Origin: Branchipolynoe longqiensis
Taxonomy: Eukaryota; Annelida; Polychaeta; Phyllodocida; Polynoidae
Direction of reading: 5' to 3'
NCBI GenBank assembly: GCA_030323885.1
Contig: CM059186.1
Coordinates: 23,331,849 to 23,395,848 of the forward strand
DNA: 64,000 bases
This document shows positions 57,001-64,000 of the stretch, piece after piece. The notes under the pieces are model-generated. The model saw nothing but the letters and a program-made list of their open reading frames with translations, had not been told where the DNA came from and ran no database searches. The first letter of the stretch is position 1. Every line of letters starts with the position of its first letter. The position numbers and the translations under genes were made by a program.

Positions 57001-60000
57001 TCCAAAATGTAATATAAATAACCAGTTTTATTAAAGTTGCATAGTCGATGGTTTTGAGTTTCTGCCATTTTTCCGAGATTAACATCTTAAATAGATTGTT
57101 ATAGCCTGCCTTACTTTAGTTTGAAGTAACTTTTATTTTAAATGGCTGAGTTTTGAATTATTTCAAGTGCAAATATGTAAAATTAGGCTTCCGCAGTAAC
57201 AGGTTCTGTTAAATTGACTCGGTATTCCCTTCTATGTGGCAACAACTGTTTATTAAGGTCATTATTATCTAAGTTAGATATGTAGAATCAATTTGAGATG
57301 ATTGTTTTTGGTTTTGAAAATTTGATGCATCATCGGACTATGCAGCTTTAAATATTTAAGTAGTTTTGATAAGGCGTTCACTATGGTGGTATCCATTACA
57401 CTGCCCGACGAGCTGCCCAGCCAGGAAAATATACTGATATCAAACTCCCCAATCTGATTGCAATTTTGGGAAGGCCTAACTGTGCTCTGACTGATTACTT
57501 GCTAAAATACATTGAATTTTCCACTTTGACTGTATAAAGCTAAGATTCCATATACGCGCTATGCGGCATGCGAATGCGAATGCGGCAAAAAATCAAAAAG
57601 CATGTAAATGAATAGTGGTGCTTCCATGCATCCGAATGCGAATGCGAACGCAAATGCGAATGCAGCAAATGGATCGACCCATGGACCGATCGGTGCAAAT
57701 GCGAATGCGATTACTGCTGCGTTTGCCATAGAAAACAATAGTAACTTTGATCTTCCTTCACAAAATTGGAGCAAAAAACCCAAAAGATATCATGGGTATT
57801 ATTTTTGGTGAGTTTGTATGTTTAACGATCCCCCAGCACAAAAAGTAAACATTGGTTATTGGGGGTTGGCATATATCTATGCCGCATATACCACATTCGC
57901 ATTCGCATGCTGCATGGAATCTTAGCTTAAGATGGCTAAGTTCTGAAAGCAGAGTTATTTACTAAATGCTCTGTTGTCCCTATTACAGGGTTTGAAACCG
58001 ACCAATCACTGCAATGCCTGTTGATCTCGGCTGCACTTATGCTAATGTTTACCTTAGAATGCCTAAGGCTTCAAACCCTATCTACACCAATAAATATGTA
58101 GTATACATATTACTGGAAGCAGTTGATGGATTTCGTACCTTCAACTGCTTTTCTAAAATACGAACAGGTGATTCATATACCGTATCCTCTCGGGTTAACG
58201 CCCATGTGTGAGTAAACACCCACCCCCTACCTCAGTGACATGGTAATTTCTAGTAAGGGGCCATTCAAAGTTTTCAACTTTTCAGTTATACAAAGAGCAC
58301 AATCTTTTCATACTCGTCTGCGATTGTAAAGGTCAGCTTTCATGAATAACACTGAGCGTATCCAACAGGCGTCGACGAACGCGCGGCGCAGACAACTTTG
58401 ATTCGTGACGTCATATCGCTGCGCCGCCTGCGTCACCATCACGTGGTCGAGACGCTGGGATTGTGCATGGAAGGCTCGCCGCACACGCCAGGTGGCACTG
58501 AGGTGCTCGTGGTGACGGAGCGTGCGCACTTCCACCTGACACTGCGACGCCTCGTCTTGTGGTCGGCGGAGAACAACCCACAGGTGAGAGCAAGGACACT
58601 GGAATATCAGGACCCCCACCCCCACCCGCCCCATATATGGGATGCACCTGCATTGTCAGACTCTGCATGACATACAGGGCCATAGCTATCAGGGAGGGAG
58701 AGGGACACAGACACACAGACCACACACAAAAAGCAAGAGAAAAAAAATCACCCAGTATGCAACCTCCATAAGATGGCTGTAAATGGCATTTCAGAGCCGT
58801 TAGATTTCCAAATTTCCTGGTGGGGGGGGGGGGGGATTTATGTTCAAATCTAGATAAGTGCTTTGCTTTTGAAAATTGGATGTTTTTATCGGACTGCAAC
58901 TTTATTTGCCTTACGTGGCAGATTTAGTTTTGTTTATCAAGTCAAAAACTGTGGTCCGTGTGGTGGTAGGTTTCATTGTTGGTGCTGCTTAACCTTTGGT
59001 GTTTATGTAGTGTGTGTTTGATTGGCCTTGAGTATGTTTTGATGAGCATTGTGTGTGTGTTGATGAGCTTTGTCAGGACGTAGATGAGCCAGTGGAGTAC
59101 CCACCTGTCAAGGTGTGGGTCACCCTAGTGATCCTGCTCAGTAGACCCATTTGCAGTTTTGGCTATTTTCCGTTCCAACCAGTGGTCCACAACTGCTTCA
59201 TCAAAGGCTGTGGTATGCATTGTCCTGTCTGTAGGAAAGTGCATATAAAAGACCTCTTGCTGCTTATAGGAAAGACTAGCCTATGTGGCGGCAGCAGATT
59301 TCCTCCAGAGAAATATGTTATAATGACTACATGTATGACCCATCCTGATATGACCGTAGATGTTGATAGGACGTAAAACACCAAACAAAAAACTATATGT
59401 TTGACATCCAATAGCCTATGGTTGAAATCAATGTGCTCTAGTGGTACCGTTAAATAAAACAAAATTTCCTCTTTTTAAATGAGCTTTGCGGGTGTGACAT
59501 TCCTTTTAAGCTGCTGACGCCTGCCATCGTGTCAACATTTGGCATACAGATCTGCCATGGACTCCGTTACCTGGAAAGACACAAGATCCTTCACACAAAT
59601 CTCACTACCGCCACAGTATTGTAAGTATGCCACCGTTAGGACAGGACATACAAACAAGAACTCAGTAGCATAGACTATACTCCGTCGGGGAACCGCTGAC
59701 CTATTCTAAAAATCACAAATATTTAAGAATAATTATTATTGCGAAAGAATTATTATTGTGAAACCAGCATTAGAATGTCAGGTTTTAATTGAACTTTCAT
59801 TCTATATATACATATGTATATGTATATATATAAACATATACATACAGTTCATCCCCGTTAAACCAAGCTCGGATAAACCAAACGATCGGTTAATCGAAAC
59901 TTGTTTCGGCGGCCCGCAAAATACTACCATTTATCATATATAAAAGTTGGTTAAATAAAAGTCGGTTAATCCAAATTATCGGTTAGTCCAAACAAAATTG

Positions 60001-62189
60001 TCGGACCCCAGGCCACTCCAGTATGGTTAAACCAAACTTTCATGTGGTTATAAGGTTACTGAGACCGCGCACACTTTTTTATATGATAAATCGTAGTATT
60101 TTGCTGGGCCGCCGAAAAAAAGTTTGGATTAACCGATCGTTTGGTTTAACCGAGCTTGGTTTAACGGAGTTATACTGTATATACATTTAAAAAAAACAAT
60201 AATCAAAGTATGCACATACATTGTATATTAGATTTGCAATACATGCTTATTCAAAGTCAAAGTCAAAGCCAAAGTTCGGTTAAACCAATGATCGGTTAAT
60301 CCAAACAAATTTCTAGGGTCCCTTCAAGTTTGGTTTAACGAGGTTATACTGTATATACTTGCTATTATTATCAACTGATCCTATGTGAATATTCTTAAAT
60401 CACCCCCTGAATAGGACGGTAACCATTGTTAAGCTATGCCAACTGATGTTATCACCAGACGTTTCCCGTGTAAGCTGTTATCTATTGTTAGCGTCGATTG
60501 GATTTAACAGCATCAACCTATGTGTTTAATTTGTGGAAATATCCTTATTTTAAGTGGCCGGAAGCCCAGTCTATATGAGACTGTCTCAAAAGGTGCTAAG
60601 CAATATGGGACAAAACTTTGTCCATAGTAACAATCAACACACTATCTACTTATGCATTTACTCAGGATAAACTGATTTGTTTTTTACATGGTGTTTCATA
60701 ATCCCATTCGAATACATATTGATTTGAAGCAAATGTCCTTGTGTTTTCAGTGTAACCGTTTCTGTGCTGTTTTGTGTCAATCGTTACTATGGACAAAAAA
60801 ACGAAGAGCTAGCACCTTTTGAGACAGGCTCATATACAGTAAAACCCTATTATAGCGTGATCATTAGGGTCCATAAAAAGACATCACGGGTGGAAAACGG
60901 GGTCGCGCTATATTATTATTATTATTATTATTATCCTCTTCTTTGATGCAGGCTTGTGGTAGCCTATACAAAGCTCGTAGCTCTCAGCTCTAATGGTATG
61001 CAGCCTCGAAATCGTACAGGAATGTTTCTCTGGCCCAGGCCCTGTCCAGCGCATTCTTGAATTTATTCATGGTAGCTGCTTCCACCGCTTCTTCCGGTAG
61101 CTCATTCCACATGTTTATCACTCGCTGTGAAAAGAAGGCCCCTCTGAGTGAGCTGTTGTACCTTGGCTTGAAAAGCTTCTTGGAGTGACCTCTGGTATTG
61201 CTTCCCTGTATGCGTCTGAATAGCAAGGCCTCATCCACATTATACTCAGCATTCAGGAACTTCCATGTGTTGATCATGTCCCCACGAAATCTTCTGTATG
61301 TGAGGCTTGGTAACTTGAGTCTCCTGAGTCTGTCTGGATAACTAAGGTCCTTCAGATGTGGCACTAGCTTAGTTAACCTTCTCTGAACAGCTTCAATGGA
61401 TTTAATATCCTTCTTCAATGTTGGGTGCCATATAGTGACTCCATACTCTAGTATTGGCCGTACTTGGCTCTTGTACAAAGTGATCAGCATCTTTTCGTCC
61501 AAGTATTTGAAGGTTCTGCGAATCATTCCCACAATCTTATTAGCTTTAGATACGGTTTGTTGTATGTGCTGGGAGAAACTTAGCCTATTGTCTACAAATA
61601 CTCCTAAATCTTTCTCTACCTCACTCTCTTCGAGATTTAGTGGCTGGCCAGTAGAATTTTCATGCATAACATATGTATACTGTGGGTGGTGTCTCCCTAT
61701 TAGGGGTTCAATTTACTGAATCGCCTTTGAATTAAAGAATTCTGGGTCCAATGACTCATCATATTATATCTGAATTCACATAAAACCGTTGCATGTTAAA
61801 TCGGGGTTTCACTGTATATATATATGTTTTCCTGATAATTTATATATATATTAGCAGAAATTTATTTATATATATATATATGCTCTATAATCTATTATGG
61901 AACTAGGACACTATCATTTTCAGTTATATCTGAATTGTTATTTGCGAACAGCAGCTAGTGTATGCCAGCGATTAGTTCCACACCGGCGCCACCTGTCAGG
62001 GGCACTGACCTCCTATAAGCCAACTGTGCCTGGTCGTTATCACCTCCAGACCCACTCGGACAGTCAATCTTTTACTTTAGGTGGGCAATTATCTGTATTC
62101 CTGCCAGAGAATATATACTCTTTTCTCAACAATGCCAGTCTTGTTGTTGCTTCTTTTTAATGGGCCAACTGTTTATATATATATAAGCC

Positions 62190-62226
<37 letters not shown>

Positions 62227-63903
62227 TATGCACTATGTGTATGAAAACATACGGATAGTGACGAGTTAGAGTAGGTCCAGGTATCCTTCGTGTTCTAGCC
62301 TGTGACCTTGACCTTGATGATGCAGACTGGACACGAGGTGCGTGTGTAAGCTGCATGATGTGCACTTCCAAACCCTGGAGGAGCGAGCCCTCAACACCAG
62401 GTGGCTCCCCCTGGAGACATTCCTGCAGTGCCTGTACACATTCAGGTCTGTTGTGGTGAGTTAACCTTTCACACATACATACACACATCCTTCTTTCCGC
62501 GGGAAGGTCAAAAGGTCACTACATAATGTTAATTATGCTAATGATGACAGTAATGGTATAGTCGTCTCAGGGGAGATATGATAGAGACTTATAAGATTAT
62601 TACTGGAATTTGAGAATAAACAGTGACACCAAAGGCCAGCGGTATAAGATCTTCAAGGAGAGGGCCAGACTTAAAGTTGCATAGTCCGATGGTTTTGAGA
62701 TATTGACATTTTCTGAGATAAATACATTGGATTGATTGTTATAATGTACCTTACTTTAGCTTGAAGTAACTTTTATTTTAAGTGGGTAACTTTTGAGATA
62801 TTTGAAGTGCAACCATGCTAAATTAATTTTGGCAAGCTTGCCAAAACTCTGACACCATAGCCTTCTGCAGGAACAGGTTCTATTCAATTGCCTCACTATT
62901 CCCAAATGTGTGGCAACAAATGTTAAATAAGTGCACCAGTATCGAAGGTAGATATGTAGAATCCAATTTAGATAATTATTTTGGTTTTGAAAATTTGACG
63001 TTGTCATCGGACTATGCAGCTTTAAGGTCAGGAAACACTCATTTTTCTTTCGCGTGACAGATCCATGCAACATTCTCCCAAACCAAGTGGTTGAAGCACC
63101 AACGGTAGAAACATTTGAGAGAAGGCTGGATATACATTGAAGAGGACACCCACAATTATATGACTTCAGGGCACCGTCGACCTCCATGTGTGTGCAAATA
63201 AATAGTTCATTTTTGCCATAACGAGCTGGCATTAGAGGCCTAATACGGCCTAGATCAGCCAGAAGAGGATCTGTAAGTTAATCTGTAAGTTAATAATGCT
63301 TGTTTTTTGTTGATGTTTACGTCCTAGCAACAGTCAGCAACCATTTTGTTGTAAGGAGGTTTTTGGTGCAGCACCTGCAACCTCCTTACAACCAAAATGG
63401 TCGATTGGAGGTCGGCAACCAGTGAGGACCACTTTGTGACCAATTTGAGATCACTTGCAACCATTTTGTGCTATCAAAGGGAGCATCATGCCTAGAGCGA
63501 TACTCGAACCCATTCTTCTGCCATTCCGGGACTGACATGATACAGACGGGCCAGCAGCCTGAATCCAGGCCCACTAGGTACCAGCGTCGACGCCTCAAAT
63601 CCCCCCTGGGAAAAAAAGAGTAAAATAAATAACAGTTCATCATCATCATCATCATGCTGTTGGTCGTGATGCGACAAAGACTGCTTTCATTACTTGACTG
63701 CCGCTCTCCATTTAGCTCTGGAGAAATAACTATAGTTGTGACAAACCCTTGCGCTTGCAGTGGTCGGTGGGTGTGGTGCTGTGGGAGCTGGCCTCCATGT
63801 GCAGGGACCAGCCATACCCCCACCTCAACACGCTGAACGACATCATTCTCTACTTGGCACATGGCAAGAGGCTCATTCGTCCAGAGACATGCCACAAGAA
63901 GCT
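52078..63903 (+). CDS. RYK-like receptor tyrosine pseudokinase, intracellular part
   Basis: Six exon blocks join in phase: 52078-53517 (split by a SINE), 54745-54837, 58336-58583, 59511-59620, 62326-62455, 63761-63903. The order is a long Ser/Arg/Gly-rich linker, then [13 protein letters not shown] leading to the glycine loop, the alpha-C/hinge region ([18 protein letters not shown] and AENNPQ), the catalytic loop, the activation segment and subdomains [17 protein letters not shown] and the opening of the kinase domain resemble RYK more than MET, PTK7 or ROR. RYK proteins are Wnt co-receptors with inactive kinases; here decay is deeper (HTN for HRD, DVH for DFG). The transmembrane and WIF parts are not visible, and the 3' end lies beyond the window. 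A SINE-free allele and transcript evidence would settle whether this copy works. Confidence 0.8.
52224..52555 (+). mobile_element. tRNA-SINE family A inserted in an exon
   Basis: Full length: head ACCGGGCGTGGTGGCCGAAT, body, tail to (CAAC)n. CATGTCGTCCT (52213-52223) and CATGTCTTACT (52556-52566) are the probable target duplication, 9 of 11 identical. The insertion adds in-frame stops to the exon. Confidence 0.9.
52557..53517 (+). CDS. RYK-like exon 1, part after the SINE
   Basis: 320 codons of GC-rich sequence. Features in order: [13 protein letters not shown], an acidic patch, an [20 protein letters not shown] basic/Ser segment, Pro- and Gly-rich linkers, and finally [12 protein letters not shown] and [16 protein letters not shown] entering the kinase domain. 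It ends in phase 1 at the donor G|GTAGGG. The ATG at 52557 lies within the SINE target duplication and could serve as a new start. Confidence 0.75.
53568..53924 (+). mobile_element. TTAA MITE, family T, 50 bp after an exon
   Basis: TTAAAGCTGCATAGTCCGAT to ATCGGACTATGCAACTTTAA, 357 bp, well preserved. It lies in the first visible intron of the RYK-like gene. Confidence 0.92.
54050..54574. repeat. AT microsatellite and 207-bp tandem duplication
   Basis: (TA)n at 54052-54100, then two nearly identical 207-bp units starting at 54165 and 54372 (ACAATATGTATTATATATGT). Landmarks TACTGTATCATCCATATTTA and GATGTATAAGAATAATAGAT occur in both. One difference is AAATTGATTATG against AAATTTACTATG. Confidence 0.9.
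54672..54727 (+). mobile_element. tail-only SINE insertion beside a splice acceptor
   Basis: Only the CCTGATATGACCGTAGATGT tail to AACAAGCAAC is present. CCATCACTCTC (54661-54671) and CCATCACTGTC (54728-54738) flank it, 10 of 11 identical. The right duplicate forms the pyrimidine tract of the acceptor at 54744. Confidence 0.85.
54745..54837 (+). CDS. RYK-like exon 2 (glycine-loop and beta-3 region)
   Basis: Acceptor CTGTCTTACAG, donor G|GTAAGC, 93 nt, phase 1 at both ends, compatible with both neighbours. It reads [11 protein letters not shown] then [11 protein letters not shown]. The position of a glycine loop has lost all but one Gly, and the beta-3 strand reads AVTIH where AVK or FVK is expected. 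Weak similarity; support comes mainly from splice sites and phase. Confidence 0.55.
54853..56405. repeat. AAGCCATATTGG-type minisatellite interrupted by a LINE
   Basis: 54853-54893 and 56112-56405 are repeats of the form AAGCCATGTTGGAAGCCATA and GGGAGTAATACTGAAA. They are continuous once the LINE at 54894-56111 is removed. Confidence 0.8.
54894..56111. pseudogene. RTE-type LINE copy with inverted 5' half (twin priming)
   Basis: The right part is on the plus strand: 55308-56105 encodes [17 protein letters not shown] and, later, the typical RTE C-terminus ([15 protein letters not shown]), ending in a (TTGA)n tail. The left part (about 55300 back to 54900) is on the minus strand and encodes the preceding RT segment ([40 protein letters not shown]). 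ATGGGAGTAATA flanks the whole unit perfectly (54882-54893, 56112-56123). The RT lacks the short piece between VRQGC and YADD, and the 5' end is missing. Dead on arrival. Confidence 0.92.
56418..56977. mobile_element. Harbinger-like MITE with TTA target duplication, copy 2
   Basis: Ends TAGCCCTGTCACATTACG and CGTAATGTGACAGCACCA, flanked by TTA (56415-56417, 56978-56980). It matches 47029-47510 in inverse orientation. A minus-strand SINE tail has inserted at about 56745-56801. Confidence 0.85.
56745..56801 (-). mobile_element. tail-only SINE insertion in a MITE
   Basis: The minus strand reads CCGTCCTGTTATGACCTTAG to (AAAC)n; no SINE head or body. Confidence 0.75.
57031..57351 (-). mobile_element. 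TTAA MITE, family T
   Basis: TTAAAGTTGCATAGTCGATG at the left, CATCGGACTATGCAGCTTTAA at the right. A short internal deletion removes part of the TTGGCAAGC segment. Confidence 0.88.
57352..57536. other. intron sequence, no gene
   Basis: Nothing identifiable. Confidence 0.4.
57537..57928. mobile_element. 392-bp TIR element rich in GCGAATGCGAATG
   Basis: AAGCTAAGATTCCAT at the left is inverted as ATGGAATCTTAGCTT at the right. GGCATGCGAATGCGAATG is likewise mirrored by CATTCGCATTCGCATGC. The hexamer GCGAAT is repeated inside (57600-57700). An Asn/Ala-repeat open frame is a by-product. No target duplication is clear. Confidence 0.8.
57929..58335. other. intron sequence, no exon recognised
   Basis: A 65-codon frame at 58014-58211 has no motif. 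CCTTAGAATGCCTAAGG near 58053 is a small hairpin. Confidence 0.4.
58336..58583 (+). CDS. RYK-like exon 3 (alpha-C helix to hinge)
   Basis: Acceptor AAAGGTCAG, donor CAG|GTGAGA; starts in phase 1 and ends in phase 0. It reads [20 protein letters not shown], then TLGLCMEG, an extra Pro/Gly loop, [17 protein letters not shown] (beta-5/hinge) and AENNPQ. The alpha-C Glu is not evident. The Arg-His-His-His segment corresponds to the LHHRN step of the family. Confidence 0.8.
58584..59154. other. intron; family T fragment
   Basis: A G run near 58822 and the right end of a family T MITE at 58836-58902 (TCTAGATAAGTGCTTTGCTT to ATCGGACTGCAACTTTA). The rest is unassigned. Confidence 0.55.
59155..59452 (-). 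repeat. gastropod-type dispersed repeat, copy 2
   Basis: The minus strand matches 36904-37125: GAGCACATTGATTTCAACCA, CAATAGGCTATTGG-type centre, TCTTTTATATGCACTTTCCT, CAGTTGTGGACCACTGGTTG. It is interrupted at 59337-59393 by a SINE tail. Confidence 0.8.
59337..59393 (+). mobile_element. tail-only SINE insertion in a dispersed repeat
   Basis: ACCCATCCTGATATGACCGT to AACACCAAACAAAAAAC, cleanly interrupting the other repeat. ATGT lies near both borders. Confidence 0.85.
59511..59620 (+). CDS. RYK-like exon 4 (catalytic loop)
   Basis: Acceptor TTCCTTTTAAG, donor GTAAGT; phase 0 to phase 2. It reads [20 protein letters not shown] then [10 protein letters not shown]. The family's HRD/HKDLAARN loop is HTNLTTAT here: catalytic Asp is Asn and the metal-binding Asn is Thr. 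Confidence 0.85.
59845..60177. mobile_element. 333-bp mariner-like MITE with TA duplication
   Basis: CAGTTCATCCCCGTTAAACC at the left; GGTTTAACGGAGTTATACTG (with CTTGGTTTAAC) at the right; TA on both sides. GATCGGTTAAT/ATTAACCGATC are internal mirrored elements. A fragment of the same family lies at 60266-60355. Confidence 0.82.
60178..60572. other. intron; fragment of the preceding MITE family
   Basis: 60266-60355 contains TTCGGTTAAACCAATGATCG and TTTGGTTTAACGAGGTTATA. GTCAAAGTCAAAGCCAAAG nearby is a short tandem. No exon recognised. Confidence 0.5.
60573..60835. mobile_element. 263-bp MITE with ~65-bp inverted repeats
   Basis: ATATGAGACTGTCTCAAAAG and GTGCTAAG...GTCCATAGTAACAATCAACA at the left are mirrored by TGTGTCAATCGTTACTATGG and AGCACCTTTTGAGACAGGCT at the right. 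It ends directly against the next element at 60837. Confidence 0.8.
60837..61814. mobile_element. CAGTAAAACCC MITE split by a CR1-like LINE
   Basis: Left end CAGTAAAACCCTATTATAGC; right end TTAAATCGGGGTTTCACTG; TA on both sides. The middle is occupied by a LINE fragment from about 60905 to 61735. Confidence 0.75.
60905..61735 (-). pseudogene. CR1-like LINE, 3' fragment of reverse transcriptase ORF
   Basis: A 225-codon open frame on the minus strand (61667-60990) shows [46 protein letters not shown] and [12 protein letters not shown], the thumb and C-terminal part of CR1/jockey-type RTs. The catalytic YADD part is absent (5' truncation). The 3' end has an (ATA)n tail at 60910-60936. The frame is intact, so the insertion is young. 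Confidence 0.88.
61884..62060. mobile_element. end of the 34085-35269 foldback family
   Basis: GCTCTATAATCTATTATGGA and, inward, GGCGCCACCTGTCAGGGGCA match the ends of the 1.2-kb element. I cannot find its partner end in the window. Confidence 0.6.
62165..62240. repeat. (TA)n microsatellite
   Basis: Alternating TATATA with a CCATATATAT interruption. Confidence 0.9.
62326..62455 (+). CDS. RYK-like exon 5 (activation segment)
   Basis: Acceptor CCTTGATGATGCAG, donor GTGAGT; phase 2 to phase 0. It reads [20 protein letters not shown] then [20 protein letters not shown] is DVH. The segment before RWLPLE is about nine residues shorter than in RYK, without an obvious regulatory Tyr. Confidence 0.8.
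62560..63215 (+). pseudogene. CR1-like LINE 3' fragment, split by a MITE
   Basis: Before the [16 protein letters not shown], a frameshift, then [19 protein letters not shown]. After it: [36 protein letters not shown], a stop, then [15 protein letters not shown]. It belongs to a different subfamily from the 61-kb copy and is older. Confidence 0.85.
62671..63025 (-). mobile_element. TTAA MITE, family T, inserted in a LINE frame
   Basis: The TTAA at 62671-62674 and 63022-63025 brackets a 347-bp element whose ends are AGTTGCATAGTCCGATG and CATCGGACTATGCAGCT. With the element and one TTAA removed, the LINE frame reads straight through (AGA CTT AAG GTC), so TTAA is the duplicated target. Confidence 0.93.
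63216..63760. other. intron; hairpin and (CAT)n module
   Basis: Contains a SINE-tail trace near 63303-63330, the hairpin at 63340-63401 and the second copy of the (CAT)n module at 63637-63706 (GCGACAAAGACTGCTTTCAT). No exon recognised. Confidence 0.5.
63340..63401. repeat. hairpin with ~21-bp stem
   Basis: ACCATTTTGTTGTAAGGAGG at the left, CCTCCTTACAACCAAAATGG at the right, one bulged base, about 19-nt loop. Confidence 0.8.
63761..63903 (+). CDS. RYK-like exon 6 (subdomains IX-X), gene continues
   Basis: Acceptor CTTGCGCTTGCAG, donor GTGAGT; starts phase 0, ends phase 2. It reads [20 protein letters not shown] then [18 protein letters not shown] and RPETCHKK, the F-helix and Pro-Tyr region of tyrosine kinases. 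With exon 5 the motif is SVVWSVG, so the structural Asp of DVW is Val. Confidence 0.9.
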
Positions 63904-64000
63904 GTGAGTAAAATGTAGAATCCCACTTTACTCTTCCACTTTACCCTATATGCATGGTAAAGTGGAGGTTCTTCATTGGTAATGGGAAGGGGGTATTTAG

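Noticed and set aside
58014..58211. Additional RYK-like exon
   Set aside because: The 65-codon frame has no kinase similarity, and the neighbouring exons already join in phase without it.

Overview
This is a repeat-rich, gene-poor stretch of animal nuclear DNA. Exons are separated by introns with GT/AG borders, and almost every non-coding interval holds transposon copies or tandem repeats. Three features suggest a mollusc, most likely a gastropod: a tRNA-headed SINE with a GATATGACCTTAGATGTTGC tail, a 220-250 bp repeat at 36904 and 59155 of a kind I recall from gastropod genomes, and a mix of I/Nimb-like, CR1-like and RTE-like LINEs. The taxon is an inference from memory, not a search result. 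A 500-base run of N (12890-13389) is an assembly gap.

Layout. 1-12889 has no convincing host gene. It holds a 62-bp minisatellite, several inverted-repeat (MITE-like) elements, SINEs, and a 1.66-kb composite element at 10360-12021. 13390-24900 differs in composition, being rich in CpG and GCGC. It contains a three-exon plus-strand gene for a 221-residue SGNH/GDSL-hydrolase-like protein (15046-16091). Convergent with it on the minus strand is an apparently intact Ty3/gypsy retrotransposon (gag 22567-20711, pol 20723-16650), with a T TTT TTA slippery heptamer at the gag/pol junction. 24900-52000 is layered repeat: nested SINEs and MITEs, a LINE RNase H fragment, a CCCACACC-rich tract of 1.2 kb, a 14-bp minisatellite of 0.86 kb, and several families of terminal-inverted-repeat elements.

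52078-63903 carries the main host gene: the intracellular part of a RYK-like receptor tyrosine kinase on the plus strand. Six exon blocks have matching splice phases, and the gene continues beyond both ends of the visible part. The kinase domain looks catalytically dead: the glycine loop is gone, HRD reads HTN, the following Asn is Thr, DFG reads DVH and the Asp of DVW is Val. Its first visible exon is split by a full-length SINE with an imperfect 11-bp target duplication. The reading frame is open and in register on both sides. The introns have collected a twin-primed RTE-type LINE with a perfect 12-bp target duplication, TTAA-flanked MITEs, a Harbinger-like element with TTA duplications and a CR1-like LINE fragment.

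There is no operon, CRISPR array, phage or defence system here. The points most worth following are the degenerate RYK-like pseudokinase with its SINE-split exon, the intron-containing SGNH gene facing a gypsy element, and several TIR families whose target duplications can be read directly from interrupted older sequences.
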